A DNA stretch of 64,000 nucleotides from Bog-105 sp965277435 (GCA_965277435.1 OZ255821.1:3968001-4032000), one strand, 5' to 3'; counted from the stretch's first letter, positions 26,557-35,205 are shown. Made by a program: numbers and translations. Notes: generated by a model not told the origin, from the sequence alone.

Positions 26557-27222
26557 TCAGGCGAGTAAATTTGCAGCGCGGCCGATGGCTTGTTCGAGAG
26601 GAGCGTGAGCAGGTTCGACAGCAGGGCCGTGTCCGGCGAGGATACGCGTCATCTCAAGAGTAAAAAGCCGGCGGGCGCTGGTGAGCGCGGTCGGGTTGTG
26701 CCAAGTAGCCCACTTGGGCAGCGGAAAGAACCAGGGAGTGTCAAACGGCAGATGAAGGCCGCCAAAGGTGACTAGCGAGTCGCCGGCGAACAGGGTGCCA
26801 TCACGCTCGTCCAGGAACGCGAGATGGCCTGGAGTGTGACCGGGCGTCGAGATCACGCGGAGAGATCCGACTTTGTCGTTTTCGTTGACCAGCAGGTCGG
26901 GAAGGTTGCGTAGCTTTTTGAAGCTGCCTTTCACCGGCGTTTGAGGTTCGCCCGGAAGGAGTTCCATCTGGGAGGGTTTAACGCCCTTCGCTGCCTGGAC
27001 CAGGAGTTGGGAGTCGCGCTGACCAGCGATTATTCTTGCATCGGGAACAATCTTTTTGAGCGCGTCGACTGAGCCGACGTGATCGACGTGAGCGTGAGTC
27101 AGAAGAATGCGGCGAACGGGCTGCCCGAGGTGTCTGGCTGCTTCGGCAATGATCCGCGCAGCGCCCATGGCAGTATCGATCACGGTGAGGCCGTCGGGCT
27201 CGCGAACCAGATAACAGTTCAT
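26557..27222 (-). CDS. Metallo-beta-lactamase-fold hydrolase
   Basis: A 221-residue (or longer) MBL-fold enzyme of the glyoxalase II-like type. The zinc motif THAHVDHVGS lies at about 42-51, further ligands in TPGHTPGHLAF and FAGDSLVTFGG, and the last histidine in LAGHGPAV. The ATG at 27222 starts inside the conserved NCYLVREPDGLTVIDT region. The frame stays open about 30 codons upstream to the stop of the WecG-like gene without an ATG, and the readable residues (RRFNS before the ATG) fit the family. The true start may therefore be a non-ATG codon upstream. The substrate is not predictable. Confidence 0.85.
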   Translation of the reverse strand: MNCYLVREPDGLTVIDTAMGAARIIAEAARHLGQPVRRILLTHAHVDHVGSVDALKKIVPDARIIAGQRDSQLLVQAAKGVKPSQMELLPGEPQTPVKGSFKKLRNLPDLLVNENDKVGSLRVISTPGHTPGHLAFLDERDGTLFAGDSLVTFGGLHLPFDTPWFFPLPKWATWHNPTALTSARRLFTLEMTRILAGHGPAVEPAHAPLEQAIGRAANLLA

Positions 27223-27315
27223 GGAGTTGAAACGGCGGATCTGCAGGCAGTCATCGGAGATTTTGCGAACTGGCAGAAGGAACCCCTCGCCTGCAGGATA
27301 GCGAACGCGGGGCGC

Positions 27316-28128
27316 TTAGAGGTTTCGTTTGACACCGGTTCGCAGCTTACAAGAAGCTCGGAGTCTCTGCGAGGCAAAGAGTGGAATGAAGCGGGGCGTG
27401 ATCAGTACGTAGCGCCGCCAGAGGCGGGCCGGTTCGATCAACAGGCGGAACAGCCATTCGAGGCCGCGGCGCTGCATCCAGGCCGGGGCCTGGCGCGTTC
27501 TGCCGGACAGGAAATCGAAGGCTGCGCCCACGCCGATCATTGTTATTCCGGGGAAGGACGCGCGGTGCGAGTACATCCACTTTTCCTGTTTCGGAGTGCT
27601 GATACCAATGAAGATCAAATCCGGATTGGCGTGCTGGATCATTCGCTCGACTTCTTCGTTTTCCGGGGCGGTCAGAATACGAAAAGGGGGCGAGTAGATG
27701 CCGGCGATCTGGAGTCCGGGGAATTGCTGGCGGAAACGCGTTTGCAGCTTGTCCAAAGTTTCCAGAGTGCTGCCATAAAGAAAGACGCGCTGCCCTTCGT
27801 GCACAGCGTTGCGACAAAGCTCCAGCATTAAGGTTGGTCCGTAGACGCGCGGCTGGCGATACGCCCCGAGAGAGCGCAAGGCCCAGACGATGGGCATGCC
27901 GTCCGGCGTAGCGATGTCGGCTGTATTTACCGCCAGGGCAACCTCGGGATCGTCCTTTGCCAGAATGACGCCATGCACAGATGTGACGCAGATGTAATGC
28001 GAGGGGGCGTTCTTTGAAATTTTGCGCTGCCTGGACCAGTGCGAGCATAGCTCCACTACCTGCAGGTAGTTGGTTTCGCTGATGCCAACGCTGATCACGT
28101 GGTGTTTACCCGGAGTAATGCCTGGCAT
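27316..28128 (-). CDS. WecG/TagA/CpsF family glycosyltransferase
   Basis: This family (GT26) adds UDP-linked amino sugars or similar residues to lipid-linked acceptors in the synthesis of exopolysaccharide, teichoic acid or common antigen. The 270 residues show the conserved DGMPIVWALR (about 76-85), RVYGPTLMLELC, VFLYGSTLETL, GISTPKQEKWM (about 175-185) and GVGAAFDFLSGRTRQAPAWMQRRGLEW (in parts: GVGAAFDFLSG, APxWMxRRGLEW). No membrane segment is seen. A perfect 15-bp palindrome, TAATGCCTGGCATTA, covers the start codon. It lies upstream of the MBL gene on the same strand, 93 bp apart. No other polysaccharide genes are near. Confidence 0.92.
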   Translation of the reverse strand: MPGITPGKHHVISVGISETNYLQVVELCSHWSRQRKISKNAPSHYICVTSVHGVILAKDDPEVALAVNTADIATPDGMPIVWALRSLGAYRQPRVYGPTLMLELCRNAVHEGQRVFLYGSTLETLDKLQTRFRQQFPGLQIAGIYSPPFRILTAPENEEVERMIQHANPDLIFIGISTPKQEKWMYSHRASFPGITMIGVGAAFDFLSGRTRQAPAWMQRRGLEWLFRLLIEPARLWRRYVLITPRFIPLFASQRLRASCKLRTGVKRNL

Positions 28129-28232
28129 TAGGGAGTGGCTGATTCACAGGTTAGCTCCTTCGGGGAGTAAACGGCCAAGAAGCAGCAAAAAGGATTTGTG
28201 AGCGGCTAGACTAGGAGACTGGAGCTTGCTAG

Positions 28233-28832
28233 ATGAAATTGATCGCTTCTATTCTGGCGCTGGGGCTAACGGCGGTGACCCTGGTGGCCGCGGCCGACAC
28301 GGGTACTGGACGAAAGGCCCCGGAGTTGGCATTCAAGCTGCCTGGACAAGGTGACAAGCTGCTCAGCCAATACCGCGGCAAAGTGGTTGCCCTGGAATTT
28401 ATTCTGACGACCTGCCCGCACTGCCAGGCGGCGTCTAAGGTGATGACGGGATATCAGCAGGAGTTTGGAGCGCGCGGTTTTCAAGCTCTCGATCTGGCGA
28501 TCAACGCGCTCGACGAGAATCGCAAACCGGCCGACGCGAGTGTGATGACCGAGACCTTTGCGAATAATTTCCAGGTTGGTTTTCCGGTCGGATTCATCGG
28601 CCGTGATCCGATGATGAGCTTCATGGGGTTCAGCATTATGGATCGGATGGTGGTACCTCAATTGGTGCTGGTTGACCGTAAGGGTGTAATCCGCTATCAG
28701 ACGCCTCCCGGCGATACAGACGAATACGGCAAGCTCATGAATGAGAACACCATCCGGCAACATATCGAAGAGCTAATAGCGGAGCCGGCTACGGCCGCGA
28801 CGCATCGGGCCATGGCTAGAAAAGGCAGTTAG
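28233..28832 (+). CDS. Exported thioredoxin-fold (TlpA/redoxin-like) protein
   Basis: A 199-residue protein with a signal peptide (MKLIASILALGLTAVTLVAA, about 1-20). The fold begins with KLPGQGDKLLSQYRGKVVALEF, typical of AhpC/TSA-redoxin and TlpA proteins. The redox site is TTCPHCQAAS (about 67-76), a CxxC motif that places it with thiol:disulfide oxidoreductases, not one-cysteine peroxidases. Residues 165-180 continue the fold and a polar tail follows. It probably works in the periplasm on disulfides or cytochrome maturation; partner genes are absent. It is divergent from the glycosyltransferase gene. Confidence 0.85.
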   Translation: MKLIASILALGLTAVTLVAAADTGTGRKAPELAFKLPGQGDKLLSQYRGKVVALEFILTTCPHCQAASKVMTGYQQEFGARGFQALDLAINALDENRKPADASVMTETFANNFQVGFPVGFIGRDPMMSFMGFSIMDRMVVPQLVLVDRKGVIRYQTPPGDTDEYGKLMNENTIRQHIEELIAEPATAATHRAMARKGS

Positions 28833-28833
28833 T

Positions 28834-28851
28834 GGCAGGCTAAAGCCTACC
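28834..28851. repeat. REP-like hairpin
   Basis: GGCAGGCTAAAGCCTACC folds into a short stem (AGGCT/AGCCT plus an outer GG/CC pair with one mismatch). It lies in the 48 bp between two genes and is similar in kind to the element at 22804-22823. Confidence 0.35.
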
Positions 28852-28880
28852 CTACCTGGCTCGTGTTACAACAGACCGAT

Positions 28881-30530
28881 ATGCGAGCAACTCTGGCAAT
28901 GGCACTGTCGATCGCTCTTTCCGCAAGTCCTGCGTTTTCGCAAGACGACAAGTCACTGGAAACGGTAGGCAAGATCAAGCAGGAAGCCTTTGACCATTCG
29001 CAAGTGATGGACACGCTGGAGAACCTGACGGATTTGTACGGCCCTCGCCTGACGGCGTCTCCTGAGTTTCAGCAGGCGGCGGAGTGGGCGATGGGGCGCA
29101 TGAAAGAGTACGGCTTGCAAAACGTGCATGGGGAGTCATGGGGACCTTTCGGGCGCAGCTGGTCGCTTGAAAGCTATCAGCTCGAGATGACCGCGCCCCG
29201 ATACTCGAACCTGGTGGCCGCGCCGCTCGCGTGGGGTGAGCCGACTAAGGGCGTCAAAGAGGGCGAGGTCGTCTTTGCACCGATCAAAGCGCCGGATAAC
29301 CGCTATGACATGAAGAAGCAGGAGGCGGCGCTCGCCCAGTATGCAAGCGAGTGGAAGGGCAAGCTGCAAGGCAAGATCGTTCTGGTGACGGATATCAAAG
29401 CTCCGAAACCAGCGATCAGGCCGCTTTTCCGGCGCTACACGGATGCTGAACTGGCCGAGCTGGCCGAAGCTCCTGAACCGCATGTAAAGCGAAACGTGAA
29501 GGTCGAAGATCTGCAAGTCCCGAGCGATTTGGACGAAGCTCGCAGCTATCTGGCGAGCTTGGCTGACTCAGTGATCGATAAGCTCTTTGATCGTTTTGAC
29601 GAGCTACGGAGCAAGCAAGCGAAGTTTTTTCATGATGAAGGCGTTGTAGGGATCATCCGCGCCGATGCGCGGGCGCACAATGGCCTGATTTTTGCGGAAG
29701 CGGCCGGTCCGCATAGCGCGAAGGGCGTTATGGCCCCGGCCACTTTTATTGTGCCGGAAGAGCAGTACTCCCGCATGACACGCCTGCTCGAGAAGAAGCA
29801 GGCGGTGAAAGCAAGGCTGGCGCTGGCGGCCAAAGTTGGCAATCGCGATGTGGACGGCCTCAATCTGGTCGGCGAAATCCCGGGACGGAAAAAGCCGGAT
29901 GAAGTGGTCATGATCGGCGCGCACTTCGATTCGTGGCACAGCGGCACCGGGGCGACCGACAACGGAGCCGGCAGCGCCGTGATGGTCGAAGTGATGCGCA
30001 TTTTGAAATCGCTGAATTTGCCGATGGATCGTACTGTGCGCATTGGGTTATGGAGCGGCGAGGAACAGGGACTGTATGGTTCCAAGGCTTATGTGAAAGC
30101 CCACTTCGGCGATCCCGATACGATGCACTTGAAGCCGGAGCAGGCTAAGCTCGATGCCTACTTGAATTTAGATAACGGCAGCGGCAAGATCCGGGGCGTG
30201 TACCTGCAAGGGAACGACGGCGCGCGTCCGCTGTTTGAAAAAATGCTGATGCCGTTTCACGACATGGGGGCGCGCACGATCACGCTCAAGAATACCGGCG
30301 GCACCGATCACCTTTCTTTCGACGCGGTGGGCTTGCCTGGTTTTCAGTTCATTCAAGATCCGCTGGATTATGGAACGGTGACTCATCATTCCGACATGGA
30401 CACGTATTCGCACGCGGTGCCGGAGGATCTGATGCAGGCGTCGGCGATTATCGCGACGATGGTTTACGACGTCGCGAACCGGCCCGAGATGTTTCCGCGT
30501 AAACCGATGGCAGCGACTGTCAATCCTTAA
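28881..30530 (+). CDS. M28 family zinc peptidase with PA domain
   Basis: A 549-residue secreted aminopeptidase-type enzyme. The ATG at 28881 starts a signal peptide (MRATLAMALSIALSASPAFS); the frame is open to a GTG six codons earlier. A protease-associated domain lies between about 110 and 310. The catalytic part shows the five zinc ligands in order: GAHFDSWH, TDNGAGSAV, WSGEEQGLYGS with the EE pair, LNLDNGSGKI and GGTDHLSFD. Members remove N-terminal residues from peptides in the periplasm or outside. It stands alone, 48 bp downstream of the thioredoxin-fold gene. Confidence 0.92.
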   Translation: MRATLAMALSIALSASPAFSQDDKSLETVGKIKQEAFDHSQVMDTLENLTDLYGPRLTASPEFQQAAEWAMGRMKEYGLQNVHGESWGPFGRSWSLESYQLEMTAPRYSNLVAAPLAWGEPTKGVKEGEVVFAPIKAPDNRYDMKKQEAALAQYASEWKGKLQGKIVLVTDIKAPKPAIRPLFRRYTDAELAELAEAPEPHVKRNVKVEDLQVPSDLDEARSYLASLADSVIDKLFDRFDELRSKQAKFFHDEGVVGIIRADARAHNGLIFAEAAGPHSAKGVMAPATFIVPEEQYSRMTRLLEKKQAVKARLALAAKVGNRDVDGLNLVGEIPGRKKPDEVVMIGAHFDSWHSGTGATDNGAGSAVMVEVMRILKSLNLPMDRTVRIGLWSGEEQGLYGSKAYVKAHFGDPDTMHLKPEQAKLDAYLNLDNGSGKIRGVYLQGNDGARPLFEKMLMPFHDMGARTITLKNTGGTDHLSFDAVGLPGFQFIQDPLDYGTVTHHSDMDTYSHAVPEDLMQASAIIATMVYDVANRPEMFPRKPMAATVNP

Positions 30531-30739
30531 TTGATGGGGCGAGAGGCGGCAGGCGGGCGTGAATGCGCGCCCTTTGCAAATGTTAGGGTAGACTGCTCGG
30601 CTTGATCTGCAGAGATTTTCGGATCTGTGTCTTTGATGATCTTGCCGGAGCTATCACATGATCGCCGCTTCGTGCGCTTGCTAGGGATCAACTTCCGGGT
30701 AGCTGACTATTGGGGAGTTGGAGAGCGCTGCTCCACGCC

Positions 30740-30753
30740 CCCGAATCTTCGGG
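30740..30753. promoter_or_regulatory. Inverted repeat before the toxin-antitoxin pair
   Basis: CCCGAA TC TTCGGG is a perfect dyad ending 15 bp before the antitoxin GTG. Antitoxins usually bind dyads at this place to repress their own operon, so this is a candidate operator. The rest of 30531-30739 shows no gene. Confidence 0.35.
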
Positions 30754-30768
30754 CGGTAAGATGAACGT

Positions 30769-30978
30769 GTGTTTGAAGTCGAAATCCAAGTCGTGACCGA
30801 TGAGGCTGGCCAGCCAACGGCTGTCATCGTGCCCATCGCGCTCTGGAAGGAGATTGCTTCCGAACGCGAGACGGCATACTTGTTGAAGTCCGACGCCATG
30901 CGGCAACGGTTGCTGGAAGCTTTGGAGCGCGCGAGCGGAGTGCCGCTAGATGACACTGTGGCGAAATTGCGGTTGTGA
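30769..30978 (+). CDS. Type II antitoxin (partner of YoeB-like toxin)
   Basis: A 69-residue protein that starts at a GTG (MFEVEIQVVTDEAGQPTAV). The N-terminal half is beta-rich and contains the pattern AVIVPIALWKEI, similar to Phd/YefM-type antitoxins. The C-terminal half (LLKSDAMRQRLLEALER, then GVPLDDTVAKLRL) has the amphipathic helix expected to wrap the toxin. The stop overlaps the toxin start by four bases (GTGA), so the two are translated together. The antitoxin should neutralise the toxin and, with it, repress the operon. Confidence 0.72.
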   Translation: MFEVEIQVVTDEAGQPTAVIVPIALWKEIASERETAYLLKSDAMRQRLLEALERASGVPLDDTVAKLRL

Positions 30979-31232
30979 GGTGCATCGAATTCGACCCCGA
31001 CGCGTTCGACGATTTGGCATGGTGGGCAGAACAAGATAGGGCTCAAGCGATCCGCATCGTCCGTCTTGTACGAGACATTCAGCGCGATCCGTTTGCTGGC
31101 CTCGGCAAGCCGGAACCGCTGCGGGGCGAGTTGGCTCGTTGTTGGTCCCGGCGCATTGACCAGGAGCATCGGCTCGTTTATCAGGTGCTGACGGACAAGA
31201 TTCGGATTCTCGCCTGCCGTTATCACTACTAG
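30975..31232 (+). CDS. YoeB/RelE-family mRNA interferase toxin
   Basis: YoeB toxins cleave mRNA on translating ribosomes. The 85-residue product shows the whole family signature: FDPDAFDDLAWW at the start, KPEPLRGELARCWSRRIDQEHRLVY (in parts: EPLRGEL, CWSRRID, EHRLVYQV) and the ending ILACRYHY. The glutamate, arginine, histidine and tyrosine residues of the active site are all present, so the toxin appears intact. It starts at a GTG inside the antitoxin stop. The pair lies in an island of recombinase remnants. Confidence 0.9.
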   Translation: MRCIEFDPDAFDDLAWWAEQDRAQAIRIVRLVRDIQRDPFAGLGKPEPLRGELARCWSRRIDQEHRLVYQVLTDKIRILACRYHY

Positions 31233-31356
31233 AACGTCCGGCTCGTTCCCCGATAAACAAGCAGCGCGGCGCGTCTTTCACCGGGCGATGGCGAGGAGGC
31301 CATCCACCCATGGCCAAGAATCGCAGACCTGCTAATCCCGCATAACACCCAGAGCA

Positions 31357-31503
31357 GTGCTGAAGCTGCCAGACCTCGACACCGGACGAATTGCGCCATA
31401 CGCAACGGCTCAGTTTCCTGGATATCGGCACGCATTTGAGGAATTTACACAGTCTTTCCGCAACCATCCTCATCGGCTACGCCCGCGTTCCATCAATGCT
31501 TAA
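31357..31503 (+). pseudogene. Possible N-terminal remnant of a tyrosine integrase
   Basis: A 48-codon frame from a GTG at 31357 reads VLKLPDLDTGRIAPYATAQF and then GYRHAFEEFTQSF. This resembles the start of site-specific integrases (a short lead, then a SAM-like core-binding domain with a YxHAIxEF pattern), but it ends after 48 codons, where the minus-strand gene at 31500 begins to overlap. No catalytic domain is left. The similarity is short and judged by eye only. The flanking 31233-31356 shows nothing else. Confidence 0.25.
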
Positions 31504-31937
31504 GAAGCGCGTCGCTGCACCCAATCGGCGCTTTTAAGCACGGCTGGTCCAACCTCAATTAAACGCGGCAGCAGATTGAATACGTCGGTGGGGCTCCATG
31601 GCTTCCCTTCGCGGGTTGTGTAACCGGCCGTATTTAACTGGCGGGCAATGTCGGTGATCCGTTTCTCGTGAACGATTTGCTCCAGAATGAGAAGCAGGAT
31701 GCTGGCTTCCCAGGTATTTTCTTCCAGATTCGGGCTTACTTTTGAGACTTGCAGACCGAATGGCACGGTCGTCTGATCGGGGCTTGTAAAGACTGCAGCC
31801 GTCTTATCCGGCAGGTTCGCTTCGTCAACGTCACGCTCCCAATCGATTGAAGCAATGCGCCAGCCAGCGGCGGACCTTTGCGAAAAATAACTCAGCGTAA
31901 CTTCGCCGGTGATCGAATCGTGCGTGCGTTGCTTCAT
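31500..31937 (-). CDS. Recombinase-like helix-turn-helix protein
   Basis: A 145-residue protein starting MKQRTHDSITG (ATG 31937, after GGAGG, a strong ribosome-binding site). The middle has no recognised fold. The C-terminal part (about 95-135) reads ITDIARQLNTAGYTTREGKPW and then TDVFNLLPRL, very like the DNA-binding recombinase domain of large serine recombinases (IARxLNxxGxxTxxGxxW). The catalytic serine domain is missing, so it is not a recombinase itself. It could be a domesticated regulator or a leftover. It is divergent from the DUF255 gene, with about 160 bp between. Confidence 0.65.
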   Translation of the reverse strand: MKQRTHDSITGEVTLSYFSQRSAAGWRIASIDWERDVDEANLPDKTAAVFTSPDQTTVPFGLQVSKVSPNLEENTWEASILLLILEQIVHEKRITDIARQLNTAGYTTREGKPWSPTDVFNLLPRLIEVGPAVLKSADWVQRRAS

Positions 31938-32095
31938 GGTGGTGCAGCCTCCGCGCCTTCCGAGAGCAACTGAAATACCAGCAGGCGCGGCCAATCCACC
32001 GGCGCGAGAAGCTGGTTGTTCTTCGAAGTTGGGAATTGATTGTTCGTCTATGGGACTTTAGGGGGGCATTACGGGCAAGGCTAGACTGAAGACGC

Positions 32096-34141
32096 ATGGC
32101 GACAAACGCGCTGGTGGAAGAGAAGAGCCCGTATTTGAAGCAGCACGCGCACAACCCTGTGAACTGGCTGCCTTGGGGCGAAGCGGCATTCGAGAAAGCG
32201 CGGGCCGAGGACAAGCCTCTGTTTCTCTCGGTTGGCTATTCGACGTGCCACTGGTGTCATGTGATGGCGCACGAATCGTTCGAAGACGAAGGGACGGCTG
32301 CGATTCTAAATCGCGACTTTGTAGCGGTGAAGGTGGACCGGGAAGAACGTCCCGATGTGGACCGGATCTATATGCTTTTCGTGCAGGCGTCGACGGGCAG
32401 CGGGGGATGGCCCATGTCGGTCTGGCTGACTCCGGCGCTGGAGCCATTTTTCGGCGGGACCTATTTCCCGCCGGATACGCGTTATGGTCGGCCGGGGTTT
32501 AAACAGGTGCTGGAGCAGTTGGCACGGGCCTGGAAAACGGAGCGCAGCCGGGTGCTCTCTTCGGGTAAGCAAATCGTAGAACAACTGCGCGAGATGAGTG
32601 CGCGAGCGCAGGTAGAGGGGCAGCTGGAAAAAGCTTTGTTCGAAGCGCCCTTTGCGCAGTTCCGGCGCATATTCGATACGACCTGGGGTGGTTTTGGGAG
32701 CGCCCCGAAATTTCCACGCCCGGTTGCATTGAAGTACCTTCTGCGGTTCTACGCCGCGGAACGTAATGATGAGGCACTCGAGATGGTCGTGCAGACGTTG
32801 CTGCAGATGGCGGCCGGCGGGATGCACGATCAACTGGGCGGAGGTTTTCACCGGTACTCGGTGGATGAGCGGTGGTTTGTGCCGCATTTCGAGAAAATGT
32901 TGTACGACCAGGCGCAGCTCGCCGAGGTCTATCTGGATGCCTATCAGATTACGCGCGATGAGCGGCTGGCGAATGTGGCGCGCGATATTTTTGCGTATGT
33001 CTTGCGTGATTTGCGCGATGAGGCCGGTGGCTTCTATTCGGCCGAAGATGCCGATAGTGCTGATCCCGCCCATCCCGGCCATTCTGGCGAAGGCGCGTTT
33101 TACATCTGGACTGCGCAGGAGATCGAGTCGCTGGTCGGTGAGCGGGCGGCAGTGGCTTTCAATCGACATTACGGCGTGGAGCCGAGCGGCAATGTAATCA
33201 ACGATCCGCAAGGTGAGTTTGGGGGACGCAATATTCTTTACCGGGCTGCCAGCGAAGCGCATCATGGGGATGAGCTACTCGAAAGCGCAAAGAAGACGTT
33301 ATTCGAAGCACGTGAGAAGCGTCCCCGTCCGCATTTAGACAATAAGATCTTAACTTCCTGGAATAGCCTGATGATTTCGGCGCTGGCCAAAGGCTCTGTT
33401 GTTTTGAACGATGCAACATACAAACAGGCCGCCGGGTCGGCTATGGATTTTCTGCTTACCAGGATGGCGGCCCCGGGACAGGAACAATTGTGGCGGCGAT
33501 TCTGCGATGGAGAAGCTGCCGTTCCGGGTTTTTTAGAAGACTACGCCTTTGTCATACAGGCGCTGCTGGATATCTTCGAGGCGACCTTTCAGGCAGAATA
33601 TCTGGAGCGTGCGGTTACCTTCGCCGGATCTTCACTCGGGCGCTTTGAAGATAGGGAAAACGGCGGATTTTTCAGTACCGCCGGAGAAACACCAGACTTA
33701 CTGCTGCGATTGAAAGAGGATTATGACGGGGCCGAGCCGGCAGGAAATTCGGTAGCGACAGATGTGCTGTTCAGGCTGGCGCATCTCACCGGCAATTTAG
33801 AATTCGAGCGGCGCGGCCTTTTATCTTTGCAGGCCTCGGCAGGGCAATTGAAGTCTCAGCCTACTGCTGCACCGCAACTTACGGTGGCGCTCGGGCGTTC
33901 GTTCAGTGCACCCGCGCAGACCGTCTTTCGATGCAAAACTCTGGAGCCGGAGATTCTGGATCGTGTAAGAGAGGATCAGCAAAAATTCGAGCCGAATGCC
34001 GTCAAGCTGGCGCTTGACGACGATTCGGTTCAGAGACTATCCAGAATTGCGCCCTTCCTGAGTAGTTCGGAACGGCGGGGACGACTGACGATTTACCGAT
34101 GTGAGAACTTCACCTGTGAATTACCAGAGGTGGTCGACTAA
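32096..34141 (+). CDS. DUF255 thioredoxin-domain protein (YyaL/SSP411 family)
   Basis: A 681-residue protein of a widely conserved family. The N-terminal thioredoxin-like domain starts with NALVEEKSPYLKQHAHNPVNW (in parts: SPYLKQHAHNPVNW) and holds the redox motif STCHWCHVM at about residues 49-57. The remainder (about 190-600) is an alpha/alpha-barrel like those of six-hairpin glycosidases or epimerases, with FEKMLYDQAQL, EGAFYIWT and LEDYAFVIQALLD. Length and motifs match the family. The biochemical role is unknown. Its last four bases overlap a convergent PEP-CTERM gene. Confidence 0.93.
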   Translation: MATNALVEEKSPYLKQHAHNPVNWLPWGEAAFEKARAEDKPLFLSVGYSTCHWCHVMAHESFEDEGTAAILNRDFVAVKVDREERPDVDRIYMLFVQASTGSGGWPMSVWLTPALEPFFGGTYFPPDTRYGRPGFKQVLEQLARAWKTERSRVLSSGKQIVEQLREMSARAQVEGQLEKALFEAPFAQFRRIFDTTWGGFGSAPKFPRPVALKYLLRFYAAERNDEALEMVVQTLLQMAAGGMHDQLGGGFHRYSVDERWFVPHFEKMLYDQAQLAEVYLDAYQITRDERLANVARDIFAYVLRDLRDEAGGFYSAEDADSADPAHPGHSGEGAFYIWTAQEIESLVGERAAVAFNRHYGVEPSGNVINDPQGEFGGRNILYRAASEAHHGDELLESAKKTLFEAREKRPRPHLDNKILTSWNSLMISALAKGSVVLNDATYKQAAGSAMDFLLTRMAAPGQEQLWRRFCDGEAAVPGFLEDYAFVIQALLDIFEATFQAEYLERAVTFAGSSLGRFEDRENGGFFSTAGETPDLLLRLKEDYDGAEPAGNSVATDVLFRLAHLTGNLEFERRGLLSLQASAGQLKSQPTAAPQLTVALGRSFSAPAQTVFRCKTLEPEILDRVREDQQKFEPNAVKLALDDDSVQRLSRIAPFLSSSERRGRLTIYRCENFTCELPEVVD

Positions 34142-34896
34142 GCGGTCCGCTTGCGTTTCCAGGCATACGCCGCAAAGACGCCAGCCGCCAGTCCCACCAG
34201 GGCGAATGAAGCTGGTTCAGGAACTATCGGAGCTACCCCGTAAGCGTAATTGGGAGTCGATAGGTTCGCCAGCAACGTGGCGATGCTGGTTGCCGGATCG
34301 AGCGAGTAGGATTGATTTCCGTTGATGATAGACGTTCCGAAAACCGTGCCGTGCACATTGGTGAGTGCACCAAAATCGGTGTTCGTCGTGGACCCTATCA
34401 AGGTTCCTTGTCCGGTGCTGGTGTTGATAGTGAATAGGTCACTGCCTGAAGCAACATACAGGACATTCGAACCGGTCGAAACTGCAAGAGAATTGCTGCC
34501 AACATTGATAAAGGTGGATCCCACCAGGCTCGCCGCGCCGGTTTTGGGATTGATGGTCCAAAGCCCACCGACCGTATCCACCATATAGAGACCCGTGTTG
34601 GTGGAACCAAAGGCGAAATAAGAAATGCTGCTGTTGCTGCCGATAGCATGAGTGGAGCCATCGGTGGTGTTAATAGAATACAGAGTCATACCGCCTTCAT
34701 CCGCGGTATACAAAGTATTGCCAATCTCACCCAAACCGGCGCCGACGAAGCCGAAGTTCGAGGTTTGGGAATACGATCCGGTATTCAGGTCAAGCTTACC
34801 GAAATTTGCCGAACCGTCGGTTACCCACGCAACAGCATCGGCAAAGGCGCAAGTTGATAGAGCTAAGAAGGCGGCGGCTGCGATGAATTTTTTCAT
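34138..34896 (-). CDS. PEP-CTERM protein with propeller-like repeats
   Basis: A 252-residue exported protein: signal peptide (MKKFIAAAAFLALSTCAFA), then repeats of the kind LYxINTxDGSxHAIG / LWTINPKTGAASLVG / LFTINTSTGQGTLIG at about 75, 110 and 160, which suggests a small beta-propeller-like body. The tail is a complete exosortase signal: VPEPASFALVGLAAGVFAAY followed by WKRKR. It should be processed by an exosortase, none of which is in this window. It is convergent with the DUF255 gene and shares four bases with it. Confidence 0.85.
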   Translation of the reverse strand: MKKFIAAAAFLALSTCAFADAVAWVTDGSANFGKLDLNTGSYSQTSNFGFVGAGLGEIGNTLYTADEGGMTLYSINTTDGSTHAIGSNSSISYFAFGSTNTGLYMVDTVGGLWTINPKTGAASLVGSTFINVGSNSLAVSTGSNVLYVASGSDLFTINTSTGQGTLIGSTTNTDFGALTNVHGTVFGTSIINGNQSYSLDPATSIATLLANLSTPNYAYGVAPIVPEPASFALVGLAAGVFAAYAWKRKRTA

Positions 34897-35205
34897 ATGA
34901 ATTGAACTACAGACTCCATGAAGAATTTATGTACACTAATCTCGCATCATGTACTTACCCGTAACTTTAGCATAAGAGTATAGGATATTCCTGAGCGAAA
35001 TGTGGAATACTGGCGAGTTAACGTACTATGTCCAAGGTACCGTCGACCTGCTTAAATCCAGGGTGTCCGCCAGTGCCTCAAACGTACGATAAAATCCCAG
35101 AAACGAACATTGAAGCATTCAAACGGTTGTAAGCTAGATCAATTCCTTGAATAAGATACGAGGCATTTCGGGTGTGGTCTTAGAAGTGCATCTTAGAGGG
35201 TTCGT
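34897..35205. other. Intergenic region with a weak sigma-54-like site
   Basis: This 309-bp stretch between divergent genes is comparatively AT-rich and holds no coding frame I trust. On the plus strand TGG (35175-35177) and GC (35188-35189) have the 10-bp GG-to-GC spacing of a sigma-54 promoter (TGGTCTTAGAAGTGCA). Transcription would then start only about five bases before the ATG at 35206, which argues against it unless translation begins further in. No good sigma-70 pair was found. Confidence 0.25.

Noticed and set aside
30946..31473. A 175-codon minus-strand frame over the YoeB gene
   Set aside because: It is antisense to a toxin with full family signature and shows no protein-like features.
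31460..31500. A resolvase-like start (IGYARV) on the plus strand
   Set aside because: Only about ten residues match, there is no continuation, and another frame of the same bases reads as part of the integrase-like stump.
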